From positions 1-64,000 of the forward strand of contig CAYUIG010000011.1 in NCBI GenBank assembly GCA_964444685.1: a stretch of DNA of 64,000 nucleotides, given 5' to 3'. Every line of letters begins with the position of its first letter. Within the stretch, counting starts at the first letter, position 1. The notes beneath the pieces were generated by a model, which saw nothing but the letters and a program-made list of their open reading frames with translations, did no database searches and was not told the DNA's origin. The translations under genes and the position numbers were made by a program. Origin of the DNA: CAYUIG01 sp964444685 (GTDB taxonomy: Bacteria; Gemmatimonadota; Gemmatimonadetes; Longimicrobiales; RSA9). Positions 1-6,975 of this stretch are shown here, in pieces.

Positions 1-1
1 C

Positions 2-481
2 ATCGCGCCCGGCTACGACCACATCACGAGCGCGATCGGCGCCGCGCAGATCGGCTGGTACGGCACCGCGCTGCTGTGCTACGTCACGCCGAAGGAGCAC
101 CTCGGCCTGCCGGACCGCAATGACGTGAAGCAGGGCGTGATTGCGTACCGCATCGCGGCGCACGCAGCGGACCTCGCCAAGGGACATCCGCGCGCGCAGG
201 AATGGGACGACGCGCTGTCGAAGGCGCGCTTCGAGTTCCGGTGGGAGGATCAGTTCAACCTGTCGCTCGACCCGGTGACCGCGCGCGCGATGCACGACGA
301 GACGCTGCCCGCGCCCGGAGCGAAGCTCGCACACTTCTGCTCGATGTGCGGGCCGAAGTTCTGCTCGATGCGCATCTCGCACGACCTGAAGGCCGCGGCG
401 GAAGCAGGCATGGAGGAGAAGTCGCGCGAGTTCCGTGAGAGCGGCGGCGAAATCTACGTCCAGGAGAGCTCGGCTTCCTGA
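2..481 (+). CDS. thiC: Phosphomethylpyrimidine synthase ThiC, C-terminal part
   Basis: ThiC is a radical SAM enzyme that converts aminoimidazole ribotide to hydroxymethylpyrimidine phosphate in thiamine synthesis. The gene enters from the left edge, so only about 159 C-terminal residues are present. The fragment opens with IAPGYDHITSAIGAAQIG, a conserved ThiC stretch, and has the family's C-terminal cluster motif C-x2-C-x4-C (CSMCGPKFC, about 338-364) that binds the 4Fe-4S cluster. The KFCSMRIS segment that follows is also typical. The reading frame is intact to a TGA at 479-481. No thiamine gene follows it; an apparently mobile gene pair does. Any riboswitch would lie upstream, outside the window. 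Confidence 0.95.
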   Translation: MAPGYDHITSAIGAAQIGWYGTALLCYVTPKEHLGLPDRNDVKQGVIAYRIAAHAADLAKGHPRAQEWDDALSKARFEFRWEDQFNLSLDPVTARAMHDETLPAPGAKLAHFCSMCGPKFCSMRISHDLKAAAEAGMEEKSREFRESGGEIYVQESSAS

Positions 482-529
482 TCGAGGGCTGGATTCTTCG
501 CGATTCTCGGCCTTCACGACCAGGCAACG

Positions 530-632
530 TATAGCTTGCGCCCACAGTGGCATGGCGCTAGCTATAGCTTGCGTTAAGAGGGATAGAAGGCTAGATATAC
601 CTTGCCTGCGGATGCCTCCCAAGCAAGGTATA
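530..632. repeat. Phased operator-like repeats upstream of the A/B pair
   Basis: The 10-mer TATA(G/C)CTTGC occurs at 530-539, 563-572 and 596-605, exactly 33 bp apart (about three helical turns). A perfect inverted copy, GCAAGGTATA, lies at 623-632, seven bases before the ATG at 639. The last two copies form a 10-bp inverted repeat with a 17-bp spacer. Same-face spacing immediately before an XRE gene suggests operators for an autoregulating repressor. The repeats are too short and unspaced for a CRISPR. Function is inferred. Confidence 0.7.
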
Positions 633-638
633 GCTGTC

Positions 639-1118
639 ATGGCCAACTCTGATCGCGTACGGAAACTCGCGCGGGAGCAACTCGATCGGCGGTTCGACGA
701 GGTGCGCAAAAGCGCGCCTGCTCTGCAACCACCTCCGAAGGGCTGGATTGCCGCGATCAGGAGCGCGCTCGGAATGACCCAGGCCGACCTTGCGAAACGC
801 TTGGGGGTGACCCGGCAAGCGGTCACCCAACTCGAGCGTCGCGAAGCGGAAGGATCGATCACCCTCAACGCTTTGCGGGAAGCTGCCGAGGCGCTCGGTG
901 GACGAGTTGCATACGTCGTGGTGCCGGAACACCGGTTATCGGAGACGTTGGAGGAACGCGCGTACGAGATCGCGCGGCACAGGGTGAGGACGGTTCGACA
1001 CACCATGCGCCTGGAGGATCAGGAGACTGATTCTGACGTTGAGGAGCGGATTCGAGAGATCGCCGAAGATCTTCTCAGATCGCCAGAACGTCTCTGGTCG
1101 CATCCGGATGGACAGTAG
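639..1118 (+). CDS. XRE-family regulator, mobile mystery protein A type
   Basis: This 159-residue protein has an XRE-type helix-turn-helix at about residues 37-67 (MTQADLAKRLGVTRQAVTQL) and a C-terminal helical region rich in charged residues. Its overall form, and the Fic-domain gene that follows with an 11-bp overlap, match the TIGRFAM pair called mobile mystery proteins A and B. It probably binds the phased repeats just upstream and represses its own operon, as antitoxin-like regulators do. I chose the ATG at 639 because the longer in-frame opening would run through those repeats. Base composition is visibly lower in G+C than in the neighbours, which fits recent transfer. The role as an antitoxin is inference. 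Confidence 0.8.
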   Translation: MANSDRVRKLAREQLDRRFDEVRKSAPALQPPPKGWIAAIRSALGMTQADLAKRLGVTRQAVTQLERREAEGSITLNALREAAEALGGRVAYVVVPEHRLSETLEERAYEIARHRVRTVRHTMRLEDQETDSDVEERIREIAEDLLRSPERLWSHPDGQ

Positions 1119-1704
1119 CCTGCCAGGCGGGGCGACTCCAATCGATCCGGATGAAACCGAGGGTCTTCTCCAGCCTCACGTGACTACACGCGCGGAACTC
1201 GACGAGTTGGAGGAGGCGAATATCCAGATCGCCCTGGACTGGGCCATGCGCCGGGCCGTCACAGGCGGGCGTCGGGTGGACGTGCTTTCCGAGGACTTCC
1301 TATACGAGTTACACAGGCGGATGCTCGGAGATGTATGGAACTGGGCCGGAGAGGTGAGACGGTCAGAGAAGAACATCGGTGTGGAAAGACACAGGATTCG
1401 AGTCGAAGTCAGGAACCTTATCGGAGACGCTCGTGTGTGGCGGGAGCAGCAGGTATACGGCCCTGACGAGATTGCCGTGAGATTCCATCACAGGTTGGTG
1501 TCTATCCACCCATTCCCGAATGGCAATGGTCGACACGCTCGTTTGATGGCGGATCTCCTGGTAATGCAACTGGACCGACCGCCGTTCACGTGGGGCGGTG
1601 ACCGGCTTTCGACCACCTCAGAATTGCGTACAACCTACATTGAGGCACTCCGCAAAGCGGACCGAGGGGACATAGGGTCGCTGCTGGAGTTCGCCCGCTC
1701 GTAG
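1108..1704 (+). CDS. Fic-domain protein, mobile mystery protein B type
   Basis: Fic enzymes move AMP or another nucleotide-derived group onto target hydroxyls. This 198-residue protein has the signature loop HPFPNGNGRHAR at residues 134-145, with the catalytic His, the GNGR phosphate-binding part and the final Arg. The usual acidic residue before GNGR is Asn here, so metal binding may differ. The start ATG at 1108 lies inside the last codons of the XRE gene (11-bp overlap), a sign of translational coupling. No obvious (S/T)xxxE(G/N) inhibitory helix is seen in either protein. Known of the family: the pair is mobile and its function is undefined. Toxin activity is only a possibility. Confidence 0.85.
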   Translation: MDSSLPGGATPIDPDETEGLLQPHVTTRAELDELEEANIQIALDWAMRRAVTGGRRVDVLSEDFLYELHRRMLGDVWNWAGEVRRSEKNIGVERHRIRVEVRNLIGDARVWREQQVYGPDEIAVRFHHRLVSIHPFPNGNGRHARLMADLLVMQLDRPPFTWGGDRLSTTSELRTTYIEALRKADRGDIGSLLEFARS

Positions 1705-1744
1705 GCGGTACTCATTCGACCACCGCCCTCCGGTTAACGGATCG

Positions 1745-2209
1745 TTACGCGAGCAGCGTCGCGGACAACCACAGGCCGACGCCGAATACGACGTGCGTGC
1801 CCAGGCTCTTGATCCGCGCCTGCAACGGCTTCGGCGCGCGGCTCGACGCTACGCCGAGCCCAAGCGACGGCTGCAGCAGAAAGAACGGAAACACCACGGT
1901 CACGATGCCGAAGGCCAGCGCCGACAGCAGCGTCGGCGCACCGAGCCATGCACGGCCGGCAAGCAGCACGAACGCCACCGCCAGCGAGATGCCGATCGAG
2001 TAGTGCACGACCCAACCGACGACGCATTCGTACGACTTCGGCGCGGAAGCCGCGATGCGCTCGTGCCGGAACGTCCCGGGCATGTGTCGCACCCATCGAC
2101 CCAGCAGACAGTAGTCGAGGGATGGGATCCCGAACGCGCGGCGAAGAAACAGATTCCACACATCCATCAGAAGCGTCGCGCCCACACCCATCACAACGCC
2201 ACGCATCAT
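1745..2209 (-). CDS. DUF2938 family membrane protein
   Basis: A 154-residue membrane protein with about four hydrophobic segments (near residues 3-18, 62-84, 90-120 and 138-154). It resembles DUF2938 proteins, whose function is unknown: VGATLLMDVWNL at the start and the WVVHYSIGI and FPFFLLQPSLGLGVA segments are typical. The ATG overlaps the TGA of the DUF2306 gene by four bases, so the two are one transcriptional and probably translational unit. I trimmed a longer opening because the upstream residues are out-of-frame sequence from the neighbour. No catalytic residues are recognisable. Confidence 0.8.
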   Translation of the reverse strand: MMRGVVMGVGATLLMDVWNLFLRRAFGIPSLDYCLLGRWVRHMPGTFRHERIAASAPKSYECVVGWVVHYSIGISLAVAFVLLAGRAWLGAPTLLSALAFGIVTVVFPFFLLQPSLGLGVASSRAPKPLQARIKSLGTHVVFGVGLWLSATLLA

Positions 2210-2883
2210 ACGGCCGCAGCAGGAGCCAGAGTACGGCTGCGCACCGTGCGGCCGCGGCGAATGATCCATTCGGCGACGACCGCATTGATCACCCATCCCG
2301 CACTCATCAGGACGGCACGCGGCCCCTCGGGCGGCATGCCGCCGACCATGATGAACCAGGGCAGGTGCGTGAAGACCTGCGTGCCCGCGCCCATGCCGAG
2401 CGCGTACGCACGGATCATCCATTCGCCGTGCGTCTTGAAGTTGCGGAGCTTCAGGGCCGCGTGCACGGCGATCACGAGGCACACGACCATCGCGACACCC
2501 ACTACGAGCCGGGTCGCATAGAGAACTTCTCCGTCCGACGGCGGCCACGGGTAGAAGTGCGCCATCCACAGCCCGGTTAGTGCGGCAACGAATCCGAGCG
2601 CGGCCAGCACCTTACCGGCCGCCCGATGCCAGCCGCGGTTCCTCCGCCGGAACCCCCGCGAGAACTGGAACGCGCCGATCAGGCTGTATGGCAGGACCGC
2701 GAGAAGGTGCAGCACCACCGGAAAGGGCTGCGCGAAGAAGCGCGCGTTCTCGGGCGTGATCTCCGCGCCGTTCGCGAGCTCCGCGAGGCGGGCGGTTGCA
2801 GCAATCGCGGGTACGACGCCCAGACCGATCAGCGGGACGGGCACGAGCCAGTCCGCCCGTCGCGTAGTGCTGGTGGCGTTCAT
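2206..2883 (-). CDS. DUF2306 family membrane protein
   Basis: A 225-residue integral membrane protein with about six or seven transmembrane helices. It matches DUF2306 proteins: an N-terminal helix, then HLLAVLPYSLIGAFQF, a basic loop followed by WHRAAGKVLAALGFVAALTG, and HGEWMIRAYALGMGAGTQVF. Conserved His residues in these segments recall heme-binding membrane proteins, but no binding has been shown to my knowledge. The ATG at 2883 is preferred because the upstream extension has no codon bias or hydrophobic segments. It is the first gene of the pair with the DUF2938 gene, which it overlaps by four bases. Role unknown. Confidence 0.85.
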   Translation of the reverse strand: MNATSTTRRADWLVPVPLIGLGVVPAIAATARLAELANGAEITPENARFFAQPFPVVLHLLAVLPYSLIGAFQFSRGFRRRNRGWHRAAGKVLAALGFVAALTGLWMAHFYPWPPSDGEVLYATRLVVGVAMVVCLVIAVHAALKLRNFKTHGEWMIRAYALGMGAGTQVFTHLPWFIMVGGMPPEGPRAVLMSAGWVINAVVAEWIIRRGRTVRSRTLAPAAAV

Positions 2884-3018
2884 GCTCACCTCGTCCGGGC
2901 CGGACCCCGGACAACGCGGTACGTTCGAGTTCTGTTGGCCGTAGGGAAGTCGCCGAAGGCGAGCCCGTAATGGCATCGGCGACGTACTGAATCTGCTACC
3001 CGCGGCCCGCGGACCACA

Positions 3019-5277
3019 ATGCCCCGCATGGGCGGTGCGCCTGTTGCGTCCCGGACCCGCATGAACGGATCGCCCGTGGCGGCCAACCAGCGCATCGGGC
3101 TGCGCTCCGCATGGTGCGGCCCCTCGCTCCTGACACTGGATGCCGATGGCTGGGCGGGCCGCCACGCCCTCACCGGCTACTGGTTCCGACAGACCCGATT
3201 CCTTCACACCCTCCGCCTCGACATCGATGGCGACGCGCCGTACCCGTGCTCGCTCGCCGAAGCCGAACCCGCGCGGCTCGAAGCCACGTACCTGCACCCG
3301 GAGGTCAGCGCAGGCGGTGGCGGCGGATCGGGCTCCGGCGGAACGCCGTCGCCGGGCGGCGTGCTGTATCGCGACCTCGACATGCGCGTCACGCATCGGG
3401 TCCGGCCCGCATCGCTCGAAACGCGGCTGATCCTCGTGAGCCGCTGGCAGAACATCCAGTTCCCGTTGCGCTGGATCCTGTCGGCAGACTTCCACGTCGT
3501 GGACGAAGCGCTCTTCCCGGACCGCGCCGAGACGCGCGCCGTCGTCACCCGCGCCGCTTCCAATGGTGTCGTCTTCGAATGTGATGGCTGCGGCTTGCCC
3601 CTCGAAACGCACATCGAGGCGCGCGGCGCCGACTGGAGCTTCGAGAGCGGAACGCTGAAGGCCATCCTTGAACTGCAGCGTCAGAAGCCGCACGAGATCG
3701 TGCTGCGTGTTTCGGCGTTCGATCACTCGGACCCGATCGACGACGCAGGCGCGAAGCAACGCGAACGCCGGCTGAAGCTGTGGTCGCAACGGCGGACACG
3801 CTTCACTGCCACCGCCGACACACCGCTCGTCGACATCGCCGAGCGTGCTGCCGACGATCTCGGTTCACTCGCACTGCTCGAGGGGCCCGAGGAGGAATGG
3901 CTCACACCCGCCGCCGGAATCCCGCTGTACCAGAGCTACTGGGCTCGTGATGCGCTCACCGCCGCGTGGCAGGCCGGGATCCTCGACGGCGGCGCCATGC
4001 TGCGCGACACGCTCGTGAAGCTGACGCGGCTGCAGGGGACGGAAGTCGACGACACGCGGGACGAACAGCCGGGTCGCATTCTGAATCAGGGCAAGACCGA
4101 CCTGCTCTCACGCACGGGGCGCACCGGCTTCGACCGCTACTACGCGGACGTGGCGAGCCCGTTCATGTACATCATCGGACTCGGCTACCACTACGCGCTC
4201 ACCGGCGACCGCGCACACGTGGCCCGACACTTCGACGCGGCGGTGCGCGTCACCGAATGGGCCGTCCACTACGGTGATCTGAACCAGGACGGCTACATCG
4301 AATACCTCACACGCGCGGAACACGGCCCGAAACATCAAGGCTGGAAGGACAGCGACAACGCCATCGTCGACGCAGACGGCCGCCCGATCGAGCCGCCGAT
4401 CGCGGCCTGCGAGATCCAGGGCTACTGGTACGTTTCGCTCCAGTACATGGCCGCGCTGTCACTCGTGATGGGCCTGCGCCGCGAAGCGACGCGCTACTGG
4501 CGCGCCGCACGCGCACTCAAGCGCCGCTTCAACGCCGACTTCTGGCTCGAAGACGAAGGCTACATCGCACTCGGCCTCGGGCCCGACCGCGCACCGATCC
4601 GCGCACTCACGTCCAACGCCGGCCAGTGCCTGGCCACCGGCATCGTCGCACGTGAACGCGTCCCGCGCCTCGTCGAACGCATGTTCGAGCCCGACCTCTT
4701 CAGCGGCTGGGGGATCCGCACACTCTCCACGCACAACCCTGCGTACAGCCCGCTCGACTACCATCTGGGTTCCGTATGGCCCGTCGAGAATGCGACGATC
4801 GCATTCGGACTTCGTCGCTACGGCTTCGATGATCGCGTCCACCAGCTCATCCGCTCGCTCTACGACCTCGCCTCCATCTGGCCCGAAGGACGCATCCCCG
4901 AGTGCGTCGGCGGATACGCACGCGACGAGTTCGATCACCCCGGCGCATATCCGCAGGCCAACCGGCCCCAGACGTGGAACCAGAGCATCTGGCCGATGCT
5001 CCTCCAGTGCCTGCTCGGGCTCGTCCCCGTCGCACCGCTCGGCCTCGTCCTCGTCGATCCGATCCTGCCGCCATGGCTCCCCGAAATCACCCTCCGCTCC
5101 ATCCGCGTCGGTGAGGCCACCGCCGACCTCCACTTCGTCCGGGACGGCGCTTCCCACTGCGAAATCCTCCACCGCTCCGGCCCGCTCCGCGTCGTCCACC
5201 AGCCCTGGATCGAGTCCTTCTCCGCATCGCGGACCGCCCGCATCGGCGGACTCCTCCGCAGCCTCACCTCAGCGTAA
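3019..5277 (+). CDS. Glycogen-debranching / amylo-alpha-1,6-glucosidase family protein
   Basis: This 752-residue cytoplasmic protein has the two-part form of the bacterial glycogen-debranching family. An N-terminal beta-sandwich domain covers about residues 25-260 (GYWFRQTRFLHTLRL, RWILSADFHVVD), and an (alpha/alpha)6-barrel glucosidase domain covers about 285-700 (YWARDALTAAWQAG, QGWKDS near 439-444, GSVWPVENATIAFGLRRYG near 583-600). The acidic residues in QGWKDS and WPVENA are candidates for catalysis. It would cleave alpha-1,6 branches of glycogen or related glucans. A Gly/Ser-rich insertion at about residues 97-108 looks like a flexible loop. An ATG at 3061 is an alternative start. It stands alone, divergent from the DUF2306 gene; no other glycogen gene is nearby. 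Confidence 0.85.
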   Translation: MPRMGGAPVASRTRMNGSPVAANQRIGLRSAWCGPSLLTLDADGWAGRHALTGYWFRQTRFLHTLRLDIDGDAPYPCSLAEAEPARLEATYLHPEVSAGGGGGSGSGGTPSPGGVLYRDLDMRVTHRVRPASLETRLILVSRWQNIQFPLRWILSADFHVVDEALFPDRAETRAVVTRAASNGVVFECDGCGLPLETHIEARGADWSFESGTLKAILELQRQKPHEIVLRVSAFDHSDPIDDAGAKQRERRLKLWSQRRTRFTATADTPLVDIAERAADDLGSLALLEGPEEEWLTPAAGIPLYQSYWARDALTAAWQAGILDGGAMLRDTLVKLTRLQGTEVDDTRDEQPGRILNQGKTDLLSRTGRTGFDRYYADVASPFMYIIGLGYHYALTGDRAHVARHFDAAVRVTEWAVHYGDLNQDGYIEYLTRAEHGPKHQGWKDSDNAIVDADGRPIEPPIAACEIQGYWYVSLQYMAALSLVMGLRREATRYWRAARALKRRFNADFWLEDEGYIALGLGPDRAPIRALTSNAGQCLATGIVARERVPRLVERMFEPDLFSGWGIRTLSTHNPAYSPLDYHLGSVWPVENATIAFGLRRYGFDDRVHQLIRSLYDLASIWPEGRIPECVGGYARDEFDHPGAYPQANRPQTWNQSIWPMLLQCLLGLVPVAPLGLVLVDPILPPWLPEITLRSIRVGEATADLHFVRDGASHCEILHRSGPLRVVHQPWIESFSASRTARIGGLLRSLTSA

Positions 5278-5298
5278 TCATTAGGAAAGTCTGGACAA
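5275..5298 (+). promoter_or_regulatory. Candidate operator upstream of the SufR-like gene
   Basis: TAATCATTAG, then seven bases, then T-G-GACAA. The same layout (CATTAG-N7-T(T/G)GACAA, 15 of 24 positions identical) recurs before the Mrp gene at 6016-6039. It overlaps the inferred -35 box, as expected for a repressor site. Binding by the adjacent regulator is inference. Confidence 0.45.
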
Positions 5299-5321
5299 TC
5301 ACCCGCCACTTCCGGTACCAT
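5292..5321 (+). promoter_or_regulatory. Sigma-70-like promoter of the SufR-like gene
   Basis: TGGACA at 5292-5297 (5/6 to the -35 consensus), an 18-bp spacer and TACCAT at 5316-5321 (4/6 to the -10). A start near 5328 would leave a roughly 20-nt leader containing GAGGAGC ahead of the GTG at 5348. Confidence 0.5.
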
Positions 5322-5347
5322 CGAGGGTCCACCGAAGAGGAGCCCAG

Positions 5348-5983
5348 GTGATCGGAACCCGGCTCGGAGCGAGCCAGCGACGCATCGTGGAGGAGCTGAA
5401 AAGGCGCGGGCCCACGACCATCCCCGCGCTTGCCGCCGCGATCGACCTCAACGTCGAGACCGTGCGCGCGCACATGCGCGCACTCGACCGGGAGGGCCTC
5501 GTGCAGCGCACCGGCAGCCAGGCCAGGGGACCCGGCCGCCCGGAGATCGTTTACGCCTTGGCCCCATCCGCCGAGGCGCTCTTCCCCAACCGGGAGGGCG
5601 AGGTGCTCCAGGAACTCGCGCGGCACCTGGAGGACGCGGGCGAGCAGGACCTCCTGCGCGGATTCTTCGCGGATTACGTCGCCCGCCGACGCCCCGATGC
5701 CATGCAGCGGCTCGAGGCCCTCGAAGGCGAGGAACGGCTACGGGAAGTGGCGCGGATCCTCACGGACATGGGCTTCATGGCCGAAATCCGCATGGACGCC
5801 GACGGCCGACCGACCCTGCGCCTCTGCCACTGCCCGCTCCGCAACCTCGTCGCCGCCACGCGCGCACCCTGCCGCGCCGAGCTCGGCTTCGTCCGCGAGC
5901 TCCTCGGCTCAGATCTCGCCCGCATCACCTACATCCCCGCCGGCGACCCGGCCTGCTCCTACTCCCTGACCGGTCGCTCCTGA
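5348..5983 (+). CDS. SufR-like winged-helix regulator with C-terminal Cys cluster
   Basis: A 211-residue regulator with an N-terminal winged helix-turn-helix (about residues 8-75: SQRRIVEELKRRGPTTIPAL, then NVETVRAHMRALDREG). The C-terminal domain carries cysteines at 160, 162, 175 and 203 (LCHCPLRN, APCRAE, DPACSY). SufR proteins use such conserved Cys residues to hold an Fe-S cluster and repress Fe-S assembly genes, so this is probably a cluster-sensing repressor. The GTG at 5348 has GAGGAGC just upstream, which favours it. The gene sits directly before an Mrp/DUF59 operon, and both promoters share a motif. Whether it is a true SufR or a related sensor of oxygen or NO cannot be decided here. 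Confidence 0.8.
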   Translation: MIGTRLGASQRRIVEELKRRGPTTIPALAAAIDLNVETVRAHMRALDREGLVQRTGSQARGPGRPEIVYALAPSAEALFPNREGEVLQELARHLEDAGEQDLLRGFFADYVARRRPDAMQRLEALEGEERLREVARILTDMGFMAEIRMDADGRPTLRLCHCPLRNLVAATRAPCRAELGFVRELLGSDLARITYIPAGDPACSYSLTGRS

Positions 5984-6015
5984 CCCGTTTCCTCGCCGGT
6001 TTTCCTAGGCTACAT

Positions 6016-6039
6016 TTGTCATTAGATTTTCCTTGACAA
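6016..6039 (+). promoter_or_regulatory. Candidate SufR-like operator at the Mrp operon
   Basis: TTGTCATTAG, seven bases, then TTGACAA. TTGTC and GACAA form the ends of an inverted repeat with a 13-15 bp middle. It matches the site at 5275-5298 in order and spacing and covers the -35 box of the operon promoter, so repression by the neighbouring regulator is plausible. Confidence 0.5.
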
Positions 6040-6061
6040 CCAGCCGCGGGCGGCGTAGGCT
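6033..6061 (+). promoter_or_regulatory. Promoter of the Mrp/DUF2249 operon
   Basis: A perfect -35 box TTGACA (6033-6038), a 17-bp spacer and TAGGCT (6056-6061) of TAnnnT form. The ATG of the first gene is at 6070, only eight bases after the -10, so the transcript would be leaderless or nearly so. No Shine-Dalgarno sequence is seen before the ATG. Confidence 0.55.
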
Positions 6062-6069
6062 CACCGTCG

Positions 6070-6975
6070 ATGAGCGGGAACGAAGGATTCACGGAGGCGG
6101 AGGCGCGAGCGGCGCTGGCCGGGGTGGAGTACCCCGGGCTCAGGAGCGACATCGTGAGCCTCGGCCTCGTACGGTCGGTGACGGTCCGGAACGGCCGGGT
6201 GCACGTGTCGCTGATGCTGTCGAGCGGCCGGGCGGAAGTGCCGGATCTGCTGCGCGCGGCGATCCGGAAGTCGCTGGCCGATGCCGGTGCGGTTCGGAGC
6301 GAAGTGCAGATCCTCGAGCCGGAAACGCGCGCCACGCGGGAGGACCCGTGGGCCGAACGCGGCCGGCTGCCGGGTGTGGAAACCGTGATTGCGGTGGGGG
6401 CCGGGAAGGGCGGTGTGGGCAAGAGCACGGTCGCCGTGAATCTCGCGCTGGCATTCCACGAGCGCGGCCAGCGCGTCGGCCTGCTCGACGCGGACATCTA
6501 CGGCCCTTCGGTGCCGGTTCTCGTCGGACTCGAGGATGGCGCGCAGCGCGTGCACGTGACGGAAGACCGGAAGATCGTGCCGGTGGAAGCGCTCGGGCTG
6601 CACGTCGTGTCGTTCGGCTTCTTCCTCGGTCCGGAGTCTCCGGCGGTGTGGCGCGGTCCGATGGTGGGCAAGGCAGTGAAGCAGTTCTCGCGCGGCGTGG
6701 TGTGGCCCGACCTGGATGTACTCGTCGTCGATCTCCCGCCCGGCACCGGTGACGTTCCACTCTCGCTCGCGCAGTCGATCGTGATCGATGGCGCGATCGT
6801 NNNNNNNNNNNNNNNNNNNNNNNNNNNNNNNNNNNNNNNNNNNNNNNNNNNNNNNNNNNNNNNNNNNNNNNNNNNNNNNNNNNNNNNNNNNNNNNNNNNN
6901 CGGCCGGCCGGCGCCACCGCGGCCGCGTTCCGTCAGATCGCGGAGAACCTGCTGCGCACGCCCGTTCCTGCATGA
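6070..6975 (+). CDS. mrp: Mrp/NBP35-family Fe-S cluster carrier ATPase with DUF59 domain
   Basis: Mrp/ApbC proteins carry and deliver Fe-S clusters in an ATP-dependent way. Residues about 5-85 form a DUF59/MIP18 domain (YPGLRSDIVSLGLVRSVTV). The P-loop ATPase domain follows, with the deviant Walker A GKGGVGKST at residues 112-120, LLDADIYGPSVP, the MRP-type VWRGPMVGKAVKQF and DVLVVDLPPGTGD. The gene is interrupted by a 100-N gap. Family members have about 110 residues between the flanks, with the CxxC cluster ligands there, against 33 spanned by the Ns, so the gap is longer than drawn. The reading frame rejoins to a TGA that overlaps the next ATG. It heads a seven-gene operon and follows the SufR-like regulator. 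Confidence 0.92.
   Translation: MSGNEGFTEAEARAALAGVEYPGLRSDIVSLGLVRSVTVRNGRVHVSLMLSSGRAEVPDLLRAAIRKSLADAGAVRSEVQILEPETRATREDPWAERGRLPGVETVIAVGAGKGGVGKSTVAVNLALAFHERGQRVGLLDADIYGPSVPVLVGLEDGAQRVHVTEDRKIVPVEALGLHVVSFGFFLGPESPAVWRGPMVGKAVKQFSRGVVWPDLDVLVVDLPPGTGDVPLSLAQSIVIDGAIXXXXXXXXXXXXXXXXXXXXXXXXXXXXXXXXXXRPAGATAAAFRQIAENLLRTPVPA
6801..6900. other. Assembly gap (100 N) inside mrp
   Basis: Exactly 100 undetermined bases. The same size occurs at 9819-9918, so this is a placeholder, not a measured length. Comparison with the usual Mrp length suggests roughly 0.3 kb is really missing, including the CxxC region. Confidence 0.95.

Noticed and set aside
530..632. A CRISPR-like array
   Set aside because: Repeats are only 10 bp, one copy is inverted and there are no cas genes. 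Operators fit better.
3300..3360. A frameshift or error in the debranching enzyme at the Gly/Ser-rich stretch
   Set aside because: The frame is continuous on both sides and the family domain resumes in phase, so it looks like a natural flexible insertion.
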